Of a stretch of DNA of 64,000 bases, positions 52,447-61,629 are shown piece by piece (position 1 is the first letter of the stretch; the number at the start of each line of letters is the position of its first letter). The notes under the pieces are model-generated. The model searched no databases. It saw only the letters and a program-made list of their open reading frames with translations, and was not told where the DNA came from. A program made the position numbers and the translations under genes. Origin of the DNA: HXMU1428-3 sp965215715 (GTDB lineage Bacteria; Pseudomonadota; Alphaproteobacteria; Rhizobiales; HXMU1428-3); NCBI GenBank assembly GCA_965215715.1, contig OZ244129.1, positions 248,001 through 312,000 of the forward strand, read 5' to 3'.

Positions 52447-55197
52447 ATGGATGATCTCCTAAGCGAATTTTTAACAGAGACAGCTGAAAGTTTAGATGTT
52501 GTTGACGTTGAACTCGTCAAATTTGAACAAGAGCCTAATAATGGCGAAATTTTAGATAATATTTTCCGTTTGGTTCATACCATTAAAGGGACGTGCGGCT
52601 TTTTAGGTTTGCCACGTTTGGAATCTTTGGCCCATTCGGCCGAAACTTTAATGGGTAAATACCGCGATGGTGCCACACCAACTTCAGAAGGTGTGTCGGT
52701 CATATTAGAAACCATTGACCGTTTGAAAGAAATTCTTGAATTATTAGAGCAAGAAGGCACCGAACCAGATGGGTCTGATGATGATTTGATCCAACGTTTG
52801 GATGCTATGTCTGAAGAAGCAATGGGACTTCTTAATGGTGATGCTCCAGCTGCAGCCATTGAAGCTGAGCCAGAACAACTCCCTGAACCTGGAACAAGCC
52901 TTGATCGTGATTTAAAGCCTGGTGAAGTTTCATTGGAAGAATTAGAAGCCGCTTTCCAATCCGCTCCTGGGCCTGATGATGAAGCTGTTGCGCCTCCTCC
53001 TGTTCCCGAGCCTCAAGAAAAACCAGCGCCTGCAGCGAAAGCTGCTCCTGCTAAAAAAGATAAAAAAGAAGATGTAAAAGCCAAAGAGGGCGGTGCGGTT
53101 AAGGCACAAACCATCCGCGTGAATGTTGAGACGCTTGAACAATTGATGACGATGGTCTCTGAATTGGTGCTAACACGCAATCAGCTGTTAGAAATGGTGC
53201 GCCGATTAGACGACAGTGAATTTAAAGTTCCGTTGCAGCGGTTATCAAATGTCACGGCTGAATTGCAGCAAGGGGTTATGCAAACTCGTATGCAGCCGAT
53301 TGGCAATGCTTGGCAAAAATTACCCCGAATTGTTCGTGATTTATCAAAAGAACTGGATAAACAGATTAACTTGGAGATGATCGGGGCTGAAACGGAACTC
53401 GACCGTCAAGTGCTTGATCAGATTAAAGACCCGCTAACGCACATGGTGCGCAACTCTGGTGATCATGGTCTTGAGACAACAGAAGGGCGGCTTGCTGCAG
53501 GCAAATCAGAGGTCGGTAATATTACTCTGAGTGCCTATCATGAAGGTGGGCATATCATCATTAAAATTGCCGATGATGGCCAAGGTCTGCCAACTGAAAA
53601 AATTAAAGCGAAAGTTATTGCCAACGGCATTGCAACTGAAGCTGAATTGGCCGAAATGAGTGAAAATCAAATTCATAAATTGATTTTCCATGCGGGTCTG
53701 TCAACTGCGGAAAAAGTCACAAATGTGTCTGGTCGCGGTGTTGGCATGGATGTTGTGCGCACCAATATTGAACTCATTGGTGGTACGATTGATCTCACCT
53801 CAATCGAAGGTCAGGGCACAACTTTTATTATCAAAATTCCATTAACTTTGGCGATTGTTTCAGCTCTTATTGTTGAATCGGCAGGTCAGCGTTTTGCCAT
53901 TCCACAGTTGGCTGTTGTTGAGTTGGTGAAATCAAATGCCAATGCTGAACATCGCATTGAAATGATTAATGATAGCCCAGTTTTAAGGCTGCGCAATAAG
54001 CTCTTGCCTGTTATCAGCATGAGTAAACTTTTAGGGCATGAAAAAACGCCTAGTTCAAATGAAGAAGATGAACAAGGCATTTCAACGACAGATCAGAATG
54101 TGTTTGTGGTCGTTGTGCAAGTTGGTGGGCAAACGTTTGGTATTGTTGTTGATGCGGTTTTCCATACTGAGGAAATTGTTGTCAAGCCGATGTCCAACAT
54201 GTTGCGTGATATCACTTTATTCTCAGGAAATACCATTTTGGGTGATGGTAGTGTGATCTTGATTGTGGATCCAAATGGGATTGCCCAAGCTGTTTCCGAT
54301 GAAAGAGGTGGGGCGCAAGAAAATGGGCATTCAGATCAGTCACAGATAGAAGATTTGGTGCAAAAAGACAGCAAAACAGCCATGTTGGTTTTCCGTGCAG
54401 GTTCCAACGATTTGAAGGCTGTGCCTTTATCACTTGTCACGCGGCTTGAGGAAATTGAAGTCGATAAGATTGAGCGTTCAAACAATCGTGACTTGGTACA
54501 ATATCGCGGCAAACTCATGCCGTTGGTTTATATCGATGATCATCTAACTCATAATGAAGAAGGGGTGCAACCTATTCTCGTCTTTGCTGATGAGGCTCAT
54601 TCTATGGGCTTGGTTGTTGATGAAATTGTCGACATTGTTGAAGACAGATTGTCAGTTGAAATTTCATCTGAAAAACAAGGTGTGGTTGGTTCCGCTGTCA
54701 TCAAAGGCAAAGCAACTGAGGTTATTGATGTTGGTTATTATTTGCCAAAAGCTTTTGATGATTGGCTTGAAAAACGTGACATTCCAAATCCTGTGCAACG
54801 GGATTTGCAGCTTTTGCTGGTTGATGACAGTGCTTTCTTCCGCAATATGTTGGCGCCGCTTTTATCTTCAGCTGGCTATAAAGTGACGATGGTTGAAAGT
54901 GCCGGTGATGCCTTAAAACTGAAAGAGGCGGGTGAGACTTATGACGTCATTGTTTCTGATATTGAGATGCCAGAAATGGATGGCATCACATTTGCGGAGA
55001 TGCTGAAAGAAGATAGGCAATGGGGGAATATCCCTATTATTGCTCTATCATCCCATACAAATCCAGAGGTTATTGCGCGTGGGCGGGCTGCTGGCTTTAG
55101 GGATTATGTCGCAAAATTTGATCGTGAAGGGCTTATTGAGTCCATTCGTGAATGTAAACCGAAATGCGAAGACAATAGTGAGAGTGAGGCGGCTTAA
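52447..55197 (+). CDS. cheA: Chemotaxis histidine kinase CheA with extra CheW-like and receiver domains
   Basis: A 916-residue hybrid kinase. The HPt domain (about 1-105) carries the phospho-site His44 (LVHTIKGTCGF). A Pro/Ala/Glu linker (about 130-220) leads to the dimerisation region from about 222 (VNVETLEQLMTMVSELVLTR) and a CA domain (HMVRNSGDHGLE, DDGQGL, GRGVGMDVV). A CheW domain from about 465, a second CheW-like domain (about 640-765) and a C-terminal receiver (about 788-905, LLLVDDSAFFR, SDIEMPEMDG) follow. The layout is of the hybrid CheA class, larger than the E. coli enzyme. It heads the operon cheA-W-Y-B-R. Confidence 0.95.
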   Translation: MDDLLSEFLTETAESLDVVDVELVKFEQEPNNGEILDNIFRLVHTIKGTCGFLGLPRLESLAHSAETLMGKYRDGATPTSEGVSVILETIDRLKEILELLEQEGTEPDGSDDDLIQRLDAMSEEAMGLLNGDAPAAAIEAEPEQLPEPGTSLDRDLKPGEVSLEELEAAFQSAPGPDDEAVAPPPVPEPQEKPAPAAKAAPAKKDKKEDVKAKEGGAVKAQTIRVNVETLEQLMTMVSELVLTRNQLLEMVRRLDDSEFKVPLQRLSNVTAELQQGVMQTRMQPIGNAWQKLPRIVRDLSKELDKQINLEMIGAETELDRQVLDQIKDPLTHMVRNSGDHGLETTEGRLAAGKSEVGNITLSAYHEGGHIIIKIADDGQGLPTEKIKAKVIANGIATEAELAEMSENQIHKLIFHAGLSTAEKVTNVSGRGVGMDVVRTNIELIGGTIDLTSIEGQGTTFIIKIPLTLAIVSALIVESAGQRFAIPQLAVVELVKSNANAEHRIEMINDSPVLRLRNKLLPVISMSKLLGHEKTPSSNEEDEQGISTTDQNVFVVVVQVGGQTFGIVVDAVFHTEEIVVKPMSNMLRDITLFSGNTILGDGSVILIVDPNGIAQAVSDERGGAQENGHSDQSQIEDLVQKDSKTAMLVFRAGSNDLKAVPLSLVTRLEEIEVDKIERSNNRDLVQYRGKLMPLVYIDDHLTHNEEGVQPILVFADEAHSMGLVVDEIVDIVEDRLSVEISSEKQGVVGSAVIKGKATEVIDVGYYLPKAFDDWLEKRDIPNPVQRDLQLLLVDDSAFFRNMLAPLLSSAGYKVTMVESAGDALKLKEAGETYDVIVSDIEMPEMDGITFAEMLKEDRQWGNIPIIALSSHTNPEVIARGRAAGFRDYVAKFDREGLIESIRECKPKCEDNSESEAA

Positions 55198-55199
55198 AA

Positions 55200-55682
55200 A
55201 TGAGTGAGCTTAATTCAGAAACAGAAGATCAAGATGGCCCAACCAACGAATTCGTCACGGTTGAAATTGCCGGGCAGCTGTTTGGTTTGGCGATTGAACA
55301 GGTCGAAGATGTGTTTATGCCTGATGCGATAACGCAGGTGCCTTTATCAAACCCTGAAGTTGCTGGTGTTTTAAATCTAAGGGGGCGTATTGTAACCGCG
55401 ATTGATATGCGCCGCCGTTTAGGGCTTGGCAAACGTGAAGATGGTCATCTGCCGATGGCTGTTGGCATTGAATATAATCAAGAATCATATGGTTTGATTA
55501 TTGATAAGGTGGGAGAGGTTCTAAGATTAGGCCCTTCAACTTATGAAAAAAATCCAGCTAATTTGGATGTGCGTTGGAGTACGATTTCAGCAGGTGTTCA
55601 TCGTCTAGATGGGGAATTATTAATTCTTTTGGATGTTGATAGAATTTTAGATGTTAGCGGTGAAAAATCTAACGCGGCATAA
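55200..55682 (+). CDS. cheW: Chemotaxis coupling protein CheW
   Basis: A 160-residue adaptor that links CheA to chemoreceptors. It has FVTVEIAGQLFGLAIEQVEDVF, VPLSNPEVAGVLNLRGRIVT and IDMRRRLGL (first one split: FVTVEIAGQLFGL, AIEQVEDVF). The ATG follows the cheA stop after two bases, so translation is coupled. The second half includes YGLIIDKVGEVL, the normal CheW beta-strand core. Confidence 0.94.
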   Translation: MSELNSETEDQDGPTNEFVTVEIAGQLFGLAIEQVEDVFMPDAITQVPLSNPEVAGVLNLRGRIVTAIDMRRRLGLGKREDGHLPMAVGIEYNQESYGLIIDKVGEVLRLGPSTYEKNPANLDVRWSTISAGVHRLDGELLILLDVDRILDVSGEKSNAA

Positions 55683-55734
55683 AGTTAGATCGCAAAACAG
55701 TGATTTTATATAAAGGTATGAAGGATCGAAACCA

Positions 55735-56106
55735 ATGAAGCAATGTCTAGTTGTTGATGATTCCAGTGTTATTCGGAAAGTTGCACGTCGGATCATGGAA
55801 GAGGTCAATTTTGATATTATAGAGGCTGAAAATGGTGAGGAAGCTTTAAACGCTTGCCGGGCTAAATTGCCAGACGTTATTTTACTTGATTGGAATATGC
55901 CTGTGATGGATGGGTTGGAATTTCTAACGGCATTGAGAAAAGAACCATGTGGTGATACGCCAAAAGTGATTTTTTGTACAACAGAGAATGATATGGACCA
56001 TATTACCCAAGCCATTTCTGCGGGTGCAAATGAATATATCATGAAGCCTTTTGATAAAGAAATCATCCTTTCAAAATTAAAAGAAGTTGGTTTGCTTGAA
56101 GTTTAA
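55735..56106 (+). CDS. cheY: Chemotaxis response regulator CheY
   Basis: A single receiver domain of 123 residues. The acidic pocket is VDDSS at 7-11, the phosphorylated Asp52 is in LLDWNMPVMDG, and the Lys is in MKPFDKE near 105. It is a CheY-type switch protein acting on the flagellar motor or as a phosphate sink. GAAGGA 9 bases upstream supports the ATG. Confidence 0.92.
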   Translation: MKQCLVVDDSSVIRKVARRIMEEVNFDIIEAENGEEALNACRAKLPDVILLDWNMPVMDGLEFLTALRKEPCGDTPKVIFCTTENDMDHITQAISAGANEYIMKPFDKEIILSKLKEVGLLEV

Positions 56107-56127
56107 AAGGTTAAGACGAGAAACAAA

Positions 56128-57291
56128 ATGAACGCCATAACAAGTCATGAGTTATCGGTTCCAAATAAGTCGAGCCAAAATCAAGACAATATCCGTGTGA
56201 TGATTGTAGATGACAGTGTGGTGGTGCGTGGTCTTGTTTCTAGATGGGTAGAAGAAGAAGACGGATTGGTATCTGTTGGTAAATTTTCCAATGGGCAAAA
56301 AGCAATAGACGGTGTTGTCGAAGCTGATCCAGATATCGTCATTCTTGATATTGAAATGCCGGTTATGGATGGCATGCATGCGCTCCCTCAAATCTTAAAA
56401 TTGGTTCCCGGTGCAAAAGTTATTATGGCTTCGACCCTTACACAGCGCAATGCGGAGATTAGTTTGAACGCCTTATCTTTAGGGGCAGCTGATTATGTGC
56501 CAAAACCTGTTAGCAATAGCGGTGTTACAACTTCAAAAGAATTTCGTAGCGACCTTCTAGAAAAAATACGTATTTTGGGGAGCGCTAAAAAAACACGTTC
56601 TAGGCTACCTTCAAAACGGGTTGAGAAAGCCTCTCAAACCATTAGTAAGGTCGTTACCAATTCTACTGTTCCAACAAAATATAATTTGCGATCTTTTTCA
56701 AATGTTCGTCCACGTATATTGGTGATTGGTAGCTCAACAGGTGGGCCTCCAGCTGTGATGAAAGTTTTGGAGGATCTTGTCCCGGTGCTTAAATATCTTC
56801 CGGTCTTGATTACTCAACATATGCCTGCCACTTTTACGGGGATTTTTGCGGGCCATTTGGGCAGAGGGACAGGTGTTCCAACTAAAGAGGGACAAGATGG
56901 TGACCTAATAAAGGCTGGAAATATATATGTAGCCCCCGGGGGTAAGCATATGATCATTGAACGTGACGGGGCTAAACCGATTATTCGTTTAACAGATGGC
57001 CCGGAAATAAATTTTTGTAAACCTGCGGTTGATCCATTATTTGACTCAGTTGCCAAAGTCTACGGTGCAGCCACACTGGCCACTGTTTTTACTGGCATGG
57101 GGGCTGATGGAGCTAATGGTGCGGTGAAAATAGCCGATGCGGGGGGCAGTGTTATTGCACAAGATGAAGCTTCCAGTGTTGTTTGGGGTATGCCAGGTGC
57201 TACCGCAAAAGCTGGAGCTTGTAGTGCAATTTTACCCTTAAATCAAATTGCAAGTAAACTTACTCAGTTAATACAGGGCGGTTCAAAATGA
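56128..57291 (+). CDS. cheB: Chemotaxis protein-glutamate methylesterase CheB
   Basis: Demethylates chemoreceptors in adaptation. The receiver domain has phosphorylated Asp74 (ILDIEMPVMDG). After a basic linker, the methylesterase domain carries Ser203 (GSSTGGPP), His231 (ITQHMPATFTG) and Asp327 (FTGMGADGANG). The length, 387 residues, is normal. Its last 4 bases overlap the cheR start (ATGA). Confidence 0.95.
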   Translation: MNAITSHELSVPNKSSQNQDNIRVMIVDDSVVVRGLVSRWVEEEDGLVSVGKFSNGQKAIDGVVEADPDIVILDIEMPVMDGMHALPQILKLVPGAKVIMASTLTQRNAEISLNALSLGAADYVPKPVSNSGVTTSKEFRSDLLEKIRILGSAKKTRSRLPSKRVEKASQTISKVVTNSTVPTKYNLRSFSNVRPRILVIGSSTGGPPAVMKVLEDLVPVLKYLPVLITQHMPATFTGIFAGHLGRGTGVPTKEGQDGDLIKAGNIYVAPGGKHMIIERDGAKPIIRLTDGPEINFCKPAVDPLFDSVAKVYGAATLATVFTGMGADGANGAVKIADAGGSVIAQDEASSVVWGMPGATAKAGACSAILPLNQIASKLTQLIQGGSK

Positions 57292-58178
57292 AACCACAAG
57301 AATTTAACGCGCTATGCGAAATGTTAAAGAAATCCTCTGGCCTTGTTTTGTCTCAAGATAAGCAATATTTGCTTGAATCGAGACTGGCGCCTGTAGCTAA
57401 GAAATTCAAATATGACTCTGTGGCTGCTCTTGTGTCTTCTTGGCATTCTTCTAGAGAAAGAAGTTTAGAAAACGAAATTTTAGAGGCAATGACGATTAAT
57501 GAGTCATTCTTTTTTCGTGACAAAACACCTTTTGATAATTTTGAAAATGTCATGCTTCCTCATTTATTGGAAAGCAAAAAGGGGCAAAAACACATTCGTA
57601 TCTGGAGCGGAGCTGCCTCTACGGGCCAAGAAGCTTACTCTTTAAGTATGATCTTGAAAGAGCATGCGGCCAAACTTGAAGGGTGGCGGGTCGAAATTGT
57701 TGGCACTGATCTTTGTTCTGAGGCTTTAGAAAAAGCTAAATCAGGTCTTTATAGTCAATTTGAAGTTCAAAGAGGGATGCCGGTAAAGTACTTGGTGAAA
57801 AATTTCAAACAAGTTGGTAGCATGTGGCAGCTTGATGCCAAGATCAGATCAACGGTTCAGTTTCGTCAGTTTAATTTGATGAATAGTTTCACCATGCTGG
57901 GCCGGTTTGACATTATCTTTTTGAGAAATGTGCTTATTTATTTCGATAAAGAAACAAAAGCTGACATTTTAAAGCGGCTTGAAAAGCAAACCAATTCAGA
58001 ATGTTTTTTAGTGCTTGGGGCCTCAGAAACTTTGGTTGGATTAAATGATCAGTTCAAACCGGTTAAGGATGTGCGCGGTTTATATAAACTTACAACCGAG
58101 CAAAAGGCAGCGTTAGGCGTGCAGAGTAGAACGCAAACAGCTGTTCCTAAAAAAGCCGCTGGTTTTCAAAAAATATAA
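57288..58178 (+). CDS. cheR: Chemotaxis protein methyltransferase CheR
   Basis: SAM-dependent methyltransferase that methylates chemoreceptor glutamates. The 296 residues show the N-terminal helical domain and the methyltransferase domain with IRIWSGAASTGQEAYSLSM (about 104-122), EIVGTDLCSEAL and IIFLRNVLIYFD. There is no TPR domain. It is the last gene of the che operon. A Lys/Gln-rich short tail is present. No terminator is seen after it. Confidence 0.94.
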   Translation: MKPQEFNALCEMLKKSSGLVLSQDKQYLLESRLAPVAKKFKYDSVAALVSSWHSSRERSLENEILEAMTINESFFFRDKTPFDNFENVMLPHLLESKKGQKHIRIWSGAASTGQEAYSLSMILKEHAAKLEGWRVEIVGTDLCSEALEKAKSGLYSQFEVQRGMPVKYLVKNFKQVGSMWQLDAKIRSTVQFRQFNLMNSFTMLGRFDIIFLRNVLIYFDKETKADILKRLEKQTNSECFLVLGASETLVGLNDQFKPVKDVRGLYKLTTEQKAALGVQSRTQTAVPKKAAGFQKI

Positions 58179-58335
58179 GGTTTATCCCTCAGTCTCATAA
58201 AATGGATGTTTCCATTTAATATTTACCTGGTTTGAAAAATAAGCTGGGGGGCCAAAAGCTATGAGCAATTTTCTGCTAGATAGTTTTGGGCCGCGCCGGG
58301 TCGTGGTTTTTTGCAATTTAATTTGAAAAAAGAAT

Positions 58336-58372
58336 GAAAAAAAAGGAGCACTCAATTTTTTGAATGCTCCTT
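58336..58372 (-). terminator. Terminator of ctrA
   Basis: A 13-bp stem with one mismatch (58343-58355 with 58360-58372, AAGGAGCACTCAA/TTGAATGCTCCTT). On the minus strand a U-run from the A-tract 58336-58344 follows. It is 28 bp after the ctrA stop. Confidence 0.9.
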
Positions 58373-58399
58373 AAAATATTTTATTCATAAAATTATTAC

Positions 58400-59125
58400 T
58401 TAAGCTGCTTCATGCTCATCGCTATGTTCTAACTGTAACGGTGTATCGTCGTCTGCGTCGCGCAGCACATAGCCGCGGCCCCAAACGGTTTCGATATAAT
58501 TTTTACCCTCTGTTGCTACAGATAATTTTTTGCGCAACTTACAAATAAACACATCGATGATTTTTAGCTCTGGTTCGTCCATGCCACCATAAAGATGGTT
58601 TAAGAACATCTCTTTGGTTAAGGTTGTGCCTTTGCGCAAAGATAGAAGTTCAAGCATTTGATATTCTTTTGATGTCAAATGTACCCGTTGACCATTCACT
58701 TCAACGGTTTTGGCATCTAAATTCACTTTTAGATCACCTGTGGTAATTACTGATTGGGCATGGCCCTTAGAGCGCCGCACAATCGCGTGAATACGAGCCA
58801 CAAGCTCATCTTTATGGAATGGCTTGGTCATGTAATCATCAGCACCAAAGCCAAGGCCGCGCACTTTATCATCAATGCCGGCCAATCCAGAAAGAATTAA
58901 AATTGGTGTTTTCACTTTGCTGACACGCAAAGTCTTTAAAACTTCATAACCGCTCATATCTGGCAGGTTAATATCAAGAAGAATGATGTCATAATCATAG
59001 ATTTTACCTAGATCTGCACCTTCTTCTCCTAAATCAGTCGTATATACATTAAAACCTTCAGACTGAAGCATCAAATCGATGCTCTGCGCTGTAGCGCTAT
59101 CATCCTCAATGAGTAATACCCTCAT
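58400..59125 (-). CDS. ctrA: Cell-cycle master response regulator CtrA
   Basis: An OmpR-type regulator of 241 residues. The receiver has Asp51 as phospho-site (LLDINLPDMSG) and KPFHKDEL. The DNA-binding winged helix includes LTSKEYQMLELLSLRKGTTL and VETVWGRGYVL-like IETVWGRGYVL. This close match to the CtrA pattern, with the name-giving LYGGMDEPELKIIDVFICKL (two pieces here: LYGGMDEPELKI, IDVFICKL), makes the call firm. It controls flagellar and cell-division genes. ChpT, its phospho-donor, is 6 kb away. Confidence 0.97.
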   Translation of the reverse strand: MRVLLIEDDSATAQSIDLMLQSEGFNVYTTDLGEEGADLGKIYDYDIILLDINLPDMSGYEVLKTLRVSKVKTPILILSGLAGIDDKVRGLGFGADDYMTKPFHKDELVARIHAIVRRSKGHAQSVITTGDLKVNLDAKTVEVNGQRVHLTSKEYQMLELLSLRKGTTLTKEMFLNHLYGGMDEPELKIIDVFICKLRKKLSVATEGKNYIETVWGRGYVLRDADDDTPLQLEHSDEHEAA

Positions 59126-59694
59126 TTCATGCCCCTCTTTTTAAGCTGTAAAAACAGCAACTGCCCATATTTAATTAAGATAAGTGCCCAGAATTCACTT
59201 TTCTTAAATCTTCTCATTAACGAAGATACGGGCAAGAAGTTAACAAATCCTAATTTGTATTGAAAAAACAATAACATCACTTAAGTTTTTTTATGATTTT
59301 GAAACTTTTCTTAAAACTTTGGTCAACTTCATAAAAAAAACTTTAATTCGCTCCCCCTTAGAAGGCCACATCTCTAGGGAACGATCAGTTACTATGGATG
59401 ATAATCAAGACATAATGACAAAGTTTTCATTATTAACTCATTAACAAAACGTTATCTGATTTGCTCGAATCGCTGCAACAAAAAATGGCAATAATATGCA
59501 AATAAATTTGCCCTGTGCTTTTTTAAGCAATCAAGCTCAGCTTTGCCAAACACCTTCCTCTTCAATTTCTCCTTAAAATTGGGTGCAAGCAAAATAGGTT
59601 AACGAAGACTTAATAATGCCAATGCCATTGTCTAACTGATTTGCCAATGCGTCAAAACGACTCTTTTAATATTTTTTACAATGAAGGACCATCA
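59126..59694. promoter_or_regulatory. ctrA-fliI divergent control region
   Basis: About 570 bp, AT-rich, with many TTAA/TTAAC half-sites. One exact CtrA-type motif is listed separately. A CcrM-type GANTC site (GAATC, 59467-59471) is present. No ORF with a ribosome site was seen. It should hold the promoters of both ctrA and fliI. Confidence 0.6.
59598..59613 (-). promoter_or_regulatory. Candidate CtrA-binding site upstream of fliI
   Basis: Read on the minus strand, TTAA-GTCTTCG-TTAAC matches the CtrA consensus TTAA-N7-TTAAC exactly (plus strand GTTAACGAAGACTTAA). It lies 81 bp upstream of the fliI ATG and about 470 bp from ctrA. Confidence 0.7.
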
Positions 59695-61023
59695 ATGGAA
59701 GGCTTAAAGCAACAGCTGGACGCAATCCAACCGCAAACGATCTATGGTCGTGTCAAAGCGGTCAGGGGGGTGATGATCGAAATTGCTGGTCCTTTAAAAA
59801 GTTTTCGTATTGGCTCTCGTTTACAAATAGAGCGGACCCATCAAAGCCCAATTAAAGTAGAAATAGTTGGTTTTGAAAAAGACGCTGCCCTTGCTATGCC
59901 CTTTGGTAACCTTGAAGGGGTTAGCATGGGGGCCAAAGCAACCCTTGATCAGCCCAATAATGGGCTTTATCCAAGTGAAACCTGGTTGGGCCGGGTGATC
60001 AATGCGCTGGGTGAACCGATTGATGGCAAGGGTCCATTAATGAATGGCAGTACATTGGTGCCAATGCGCAATAGCCCGCCGCCTGCCCATCAACGCCAAC
60101 GTGTTGGTGCCCCGATGGATCTGGGTGTGAAAGCGTTAAATTGTTTCACCACTTGTTGCCAAGGCCAGCGACTTGGTATTTTTGCCGGCTCTGGTGTGGG
60201 CAAATCAGTGTTGATGGCGATGCTGGCGAAAAACGCAGCTGCCGATATTTTTGTCATTGGGCTGATCGGTGAGCGGGGCCGCGAGGTGCAAGAATTTATT
60301 GAAGACAATTTAGGCGAAGAGGGGTTAAAGCGCGCGGTAGTGATTGTAGCCACCTCAGATGAGGCGGCACTTATGCGCCGCCAAGCCGCGTACACGACGA
60401 TGTGCACGGCTGAATATTTTCGCGATCAGGGCAAAAGCGTATTGTGCATGATTGACAGCATAACCCGTTTTGCTATGGCCGGGCGTGAAATTGGTTTGTC
60501 GGTTGGCGAGCCGCCGGCAACCAAGGGGTATACGCCGACGGTTTTTGCTGAATTGCCCCGTTTGTTAGAGCGCGCCGGGCCTGGCAAAAGTGATCAGGGG
60601 GCTATTACAGGGCTGTTTACTGTTTTGGTTGAGGGCGATGATCATAATGAACCGATTGCCGATGCGGTGCGCGGCATTTTGGATGGGCATATCGTTATGG
60701 AACGTGCCATTGCGGAACGCGGGCGTTATCCGGCGATAAATGTGCTAAAATCGGTCTCTCGAACCATGCCAGAATGTGTGCCAGAAGAGGTTCGCCCATA
60801 TATTAACCAAGCGCGCGGGTTTATGAGCACCTTTTATGATATGGAAGAAATCATCCGTATGGGGGTCTATCGGCCTGGTTCTAACCCAGAAACGGATGCA
60901 GCCATTCATTATACGCGGTTGTTGGAACAGTTTCTGCATCAAGAAAAAGATGAGGCGACCTCTATTGAGGCCACGTATGAAAAGTTGGCACAAGTTTTGA
61001 GTGAACCATTGACAGAAAATTAA
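59695..61023 (+). CDS. fliI: Flagellum-specific ATPase FliI
   Basis: ATPase of the flagellar type III export apparatus, related to the F1 beta subunit. From ATG 59695 (GAAGGA 6 bases upstream) it has 442 residues; the frame stays open to a TTG at 59641. The Walker A motif is AGSGVGKS (164-171), and IGLIGERGREVQEFI, MIDSITRFAMAGREIGLS and RHYPAIN-like RGRYPAINVLKSVSR are as in the family. It is followed by fliJ after 61 bp. No other flagellar gene is in the window. Confidence 0.95.
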   Translation: MEGLKQQLDAIQPQTIYGRVKAVRGVMIEIAGPLKSFRIGSRLQIERTHQSPIKVEIVGFEKDAALAMPFGNLEGVSMGAKATLDQPNNGLYPSETWLGRVINALGEPIDGKGPLMNGSTLVPMRNSPPPAHQRQRVGAPMDLGVKALNCFTTCCQGQRLGIFAGSGVGKSVLMAMLAKNAAADIFVIGLIGERGREVQEFIEDNLGEEGLKRAVVIVATSDEAALMRRQAAYTTMCTAEYFRDQGKSVLCMIDSITRFAMAGREIGLSVGEPPATKGYTPTVFAELPRLLERAGPGKSDQGAITGLFTVLVEGDDHNEPIADAVRGILDGHIVMERAIAERGRYPAINVLKSVSRTMPECVPEEVRPYINQARGFMSTFYDMEEIIRMGVYRPGSNPETDAAIHYTRLLEQFLHQEKDEATSIEATYEKLAQVLSEPLTEN

Positions 61024-61084
61024 TGATGAATCCGTACAATGTATTTGAAATTAACGGTTCGAATGTAGTTAAAGGGTATCGAAC

Positions 61085-61501
61085 ATGAAATCACGCGAAA
61101 CACTAATCCGTTTACGTAAATTTGACGTCGATGAAAAGCGCCAAAAAGTGGCTGCTATTGAGGCCATGATCGACGACTTTAAAGCCATGGCTGATGATCT
61201 TGATCGCCAGGTTTTGTCAGAACAGCAACGCGCTGGCGTTGATGATATTAATCACTATGCGTATCCCCCTTTTGCAAAAGCTGCCATTCAACGCCGTGAC
61301 AATCTGATGATTTCCATTGCTGATTTGGAAAGCCAGTTAGAGGCTGCCAATGATGAGCTGCAAGATGCGATGAAAGCGCTTAAGAATGTTGAGATTTTAG
61401 AAGAGCGTGACATGGCCCGCACACAAGTGAAACAGGCCCGTGATGAGCAAGCCAGTTTGGATGAGTTTGCCCAGAATATGTCTCGTTTGGTTATTCGTTA
61501 G
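61085..61501 (+). CDS. fliJ: Flagellar export protein FliJ
   Basis: A 138-residue, mostly coiled-coil protein that links FliI to the export gate. The heptad-like, charged helices span nearly all residues (RLRKFDVDEKRQKVAAIEAM at the start; MKALKNVEILEERDMAR near the end). Identity is supported by size, coiled-coil form and place right after fliI. AAAGGG 8 bases upstream supports the ATG. A strong terminator follows. Confidence 0.88.
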   Translation: MKSRETLIRLRKFDVDEKRQKVAAIEAMIDDFKAMADDLDRQVLSEQQRAGVDDINHYAYPPFAKAAIQRRDNLMISIADLESQLEAANDELQDAMKALKNVEILEERDMARTQVKQARDEQASLDEFAQNMSRLVIR

Positions 61502-61574
61502 AGGTTTTCCAGAGACCAATAGAGCCTTTTGTTCCCTGGGAACGATTTTCGGTTTTGAAAAAAGACTTTAAAAC

Positions 61575-61606
61575 AGCGCCGCTCAGATCATCTGAGCGGC
61601 GCTTTG
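61575..61606 (+). terminator. Terminator of fliI-fliJ
   Basis: A perfect 14-bp inverted repeat AGCGCCGCTCAGAT/ATCTGAGCGGCGCT (61575-61588 with 61590-61603), then TTTGTT. It lies 73 bp after the fliJ stop. Confidence 0.92.
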
Positions 61607-61629
61607 TTATGTATGAAAGGTTTCTTTCC

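Noticed and set aside
59204..59245. CtrA autoregulatory site close to ctrA
   Set aside because: TTAA and TTAAC occur at 59204-59207 and 59217-59221, but the spacing is 9, not 7; GTTAAC at 59240 lacks a proper partner.
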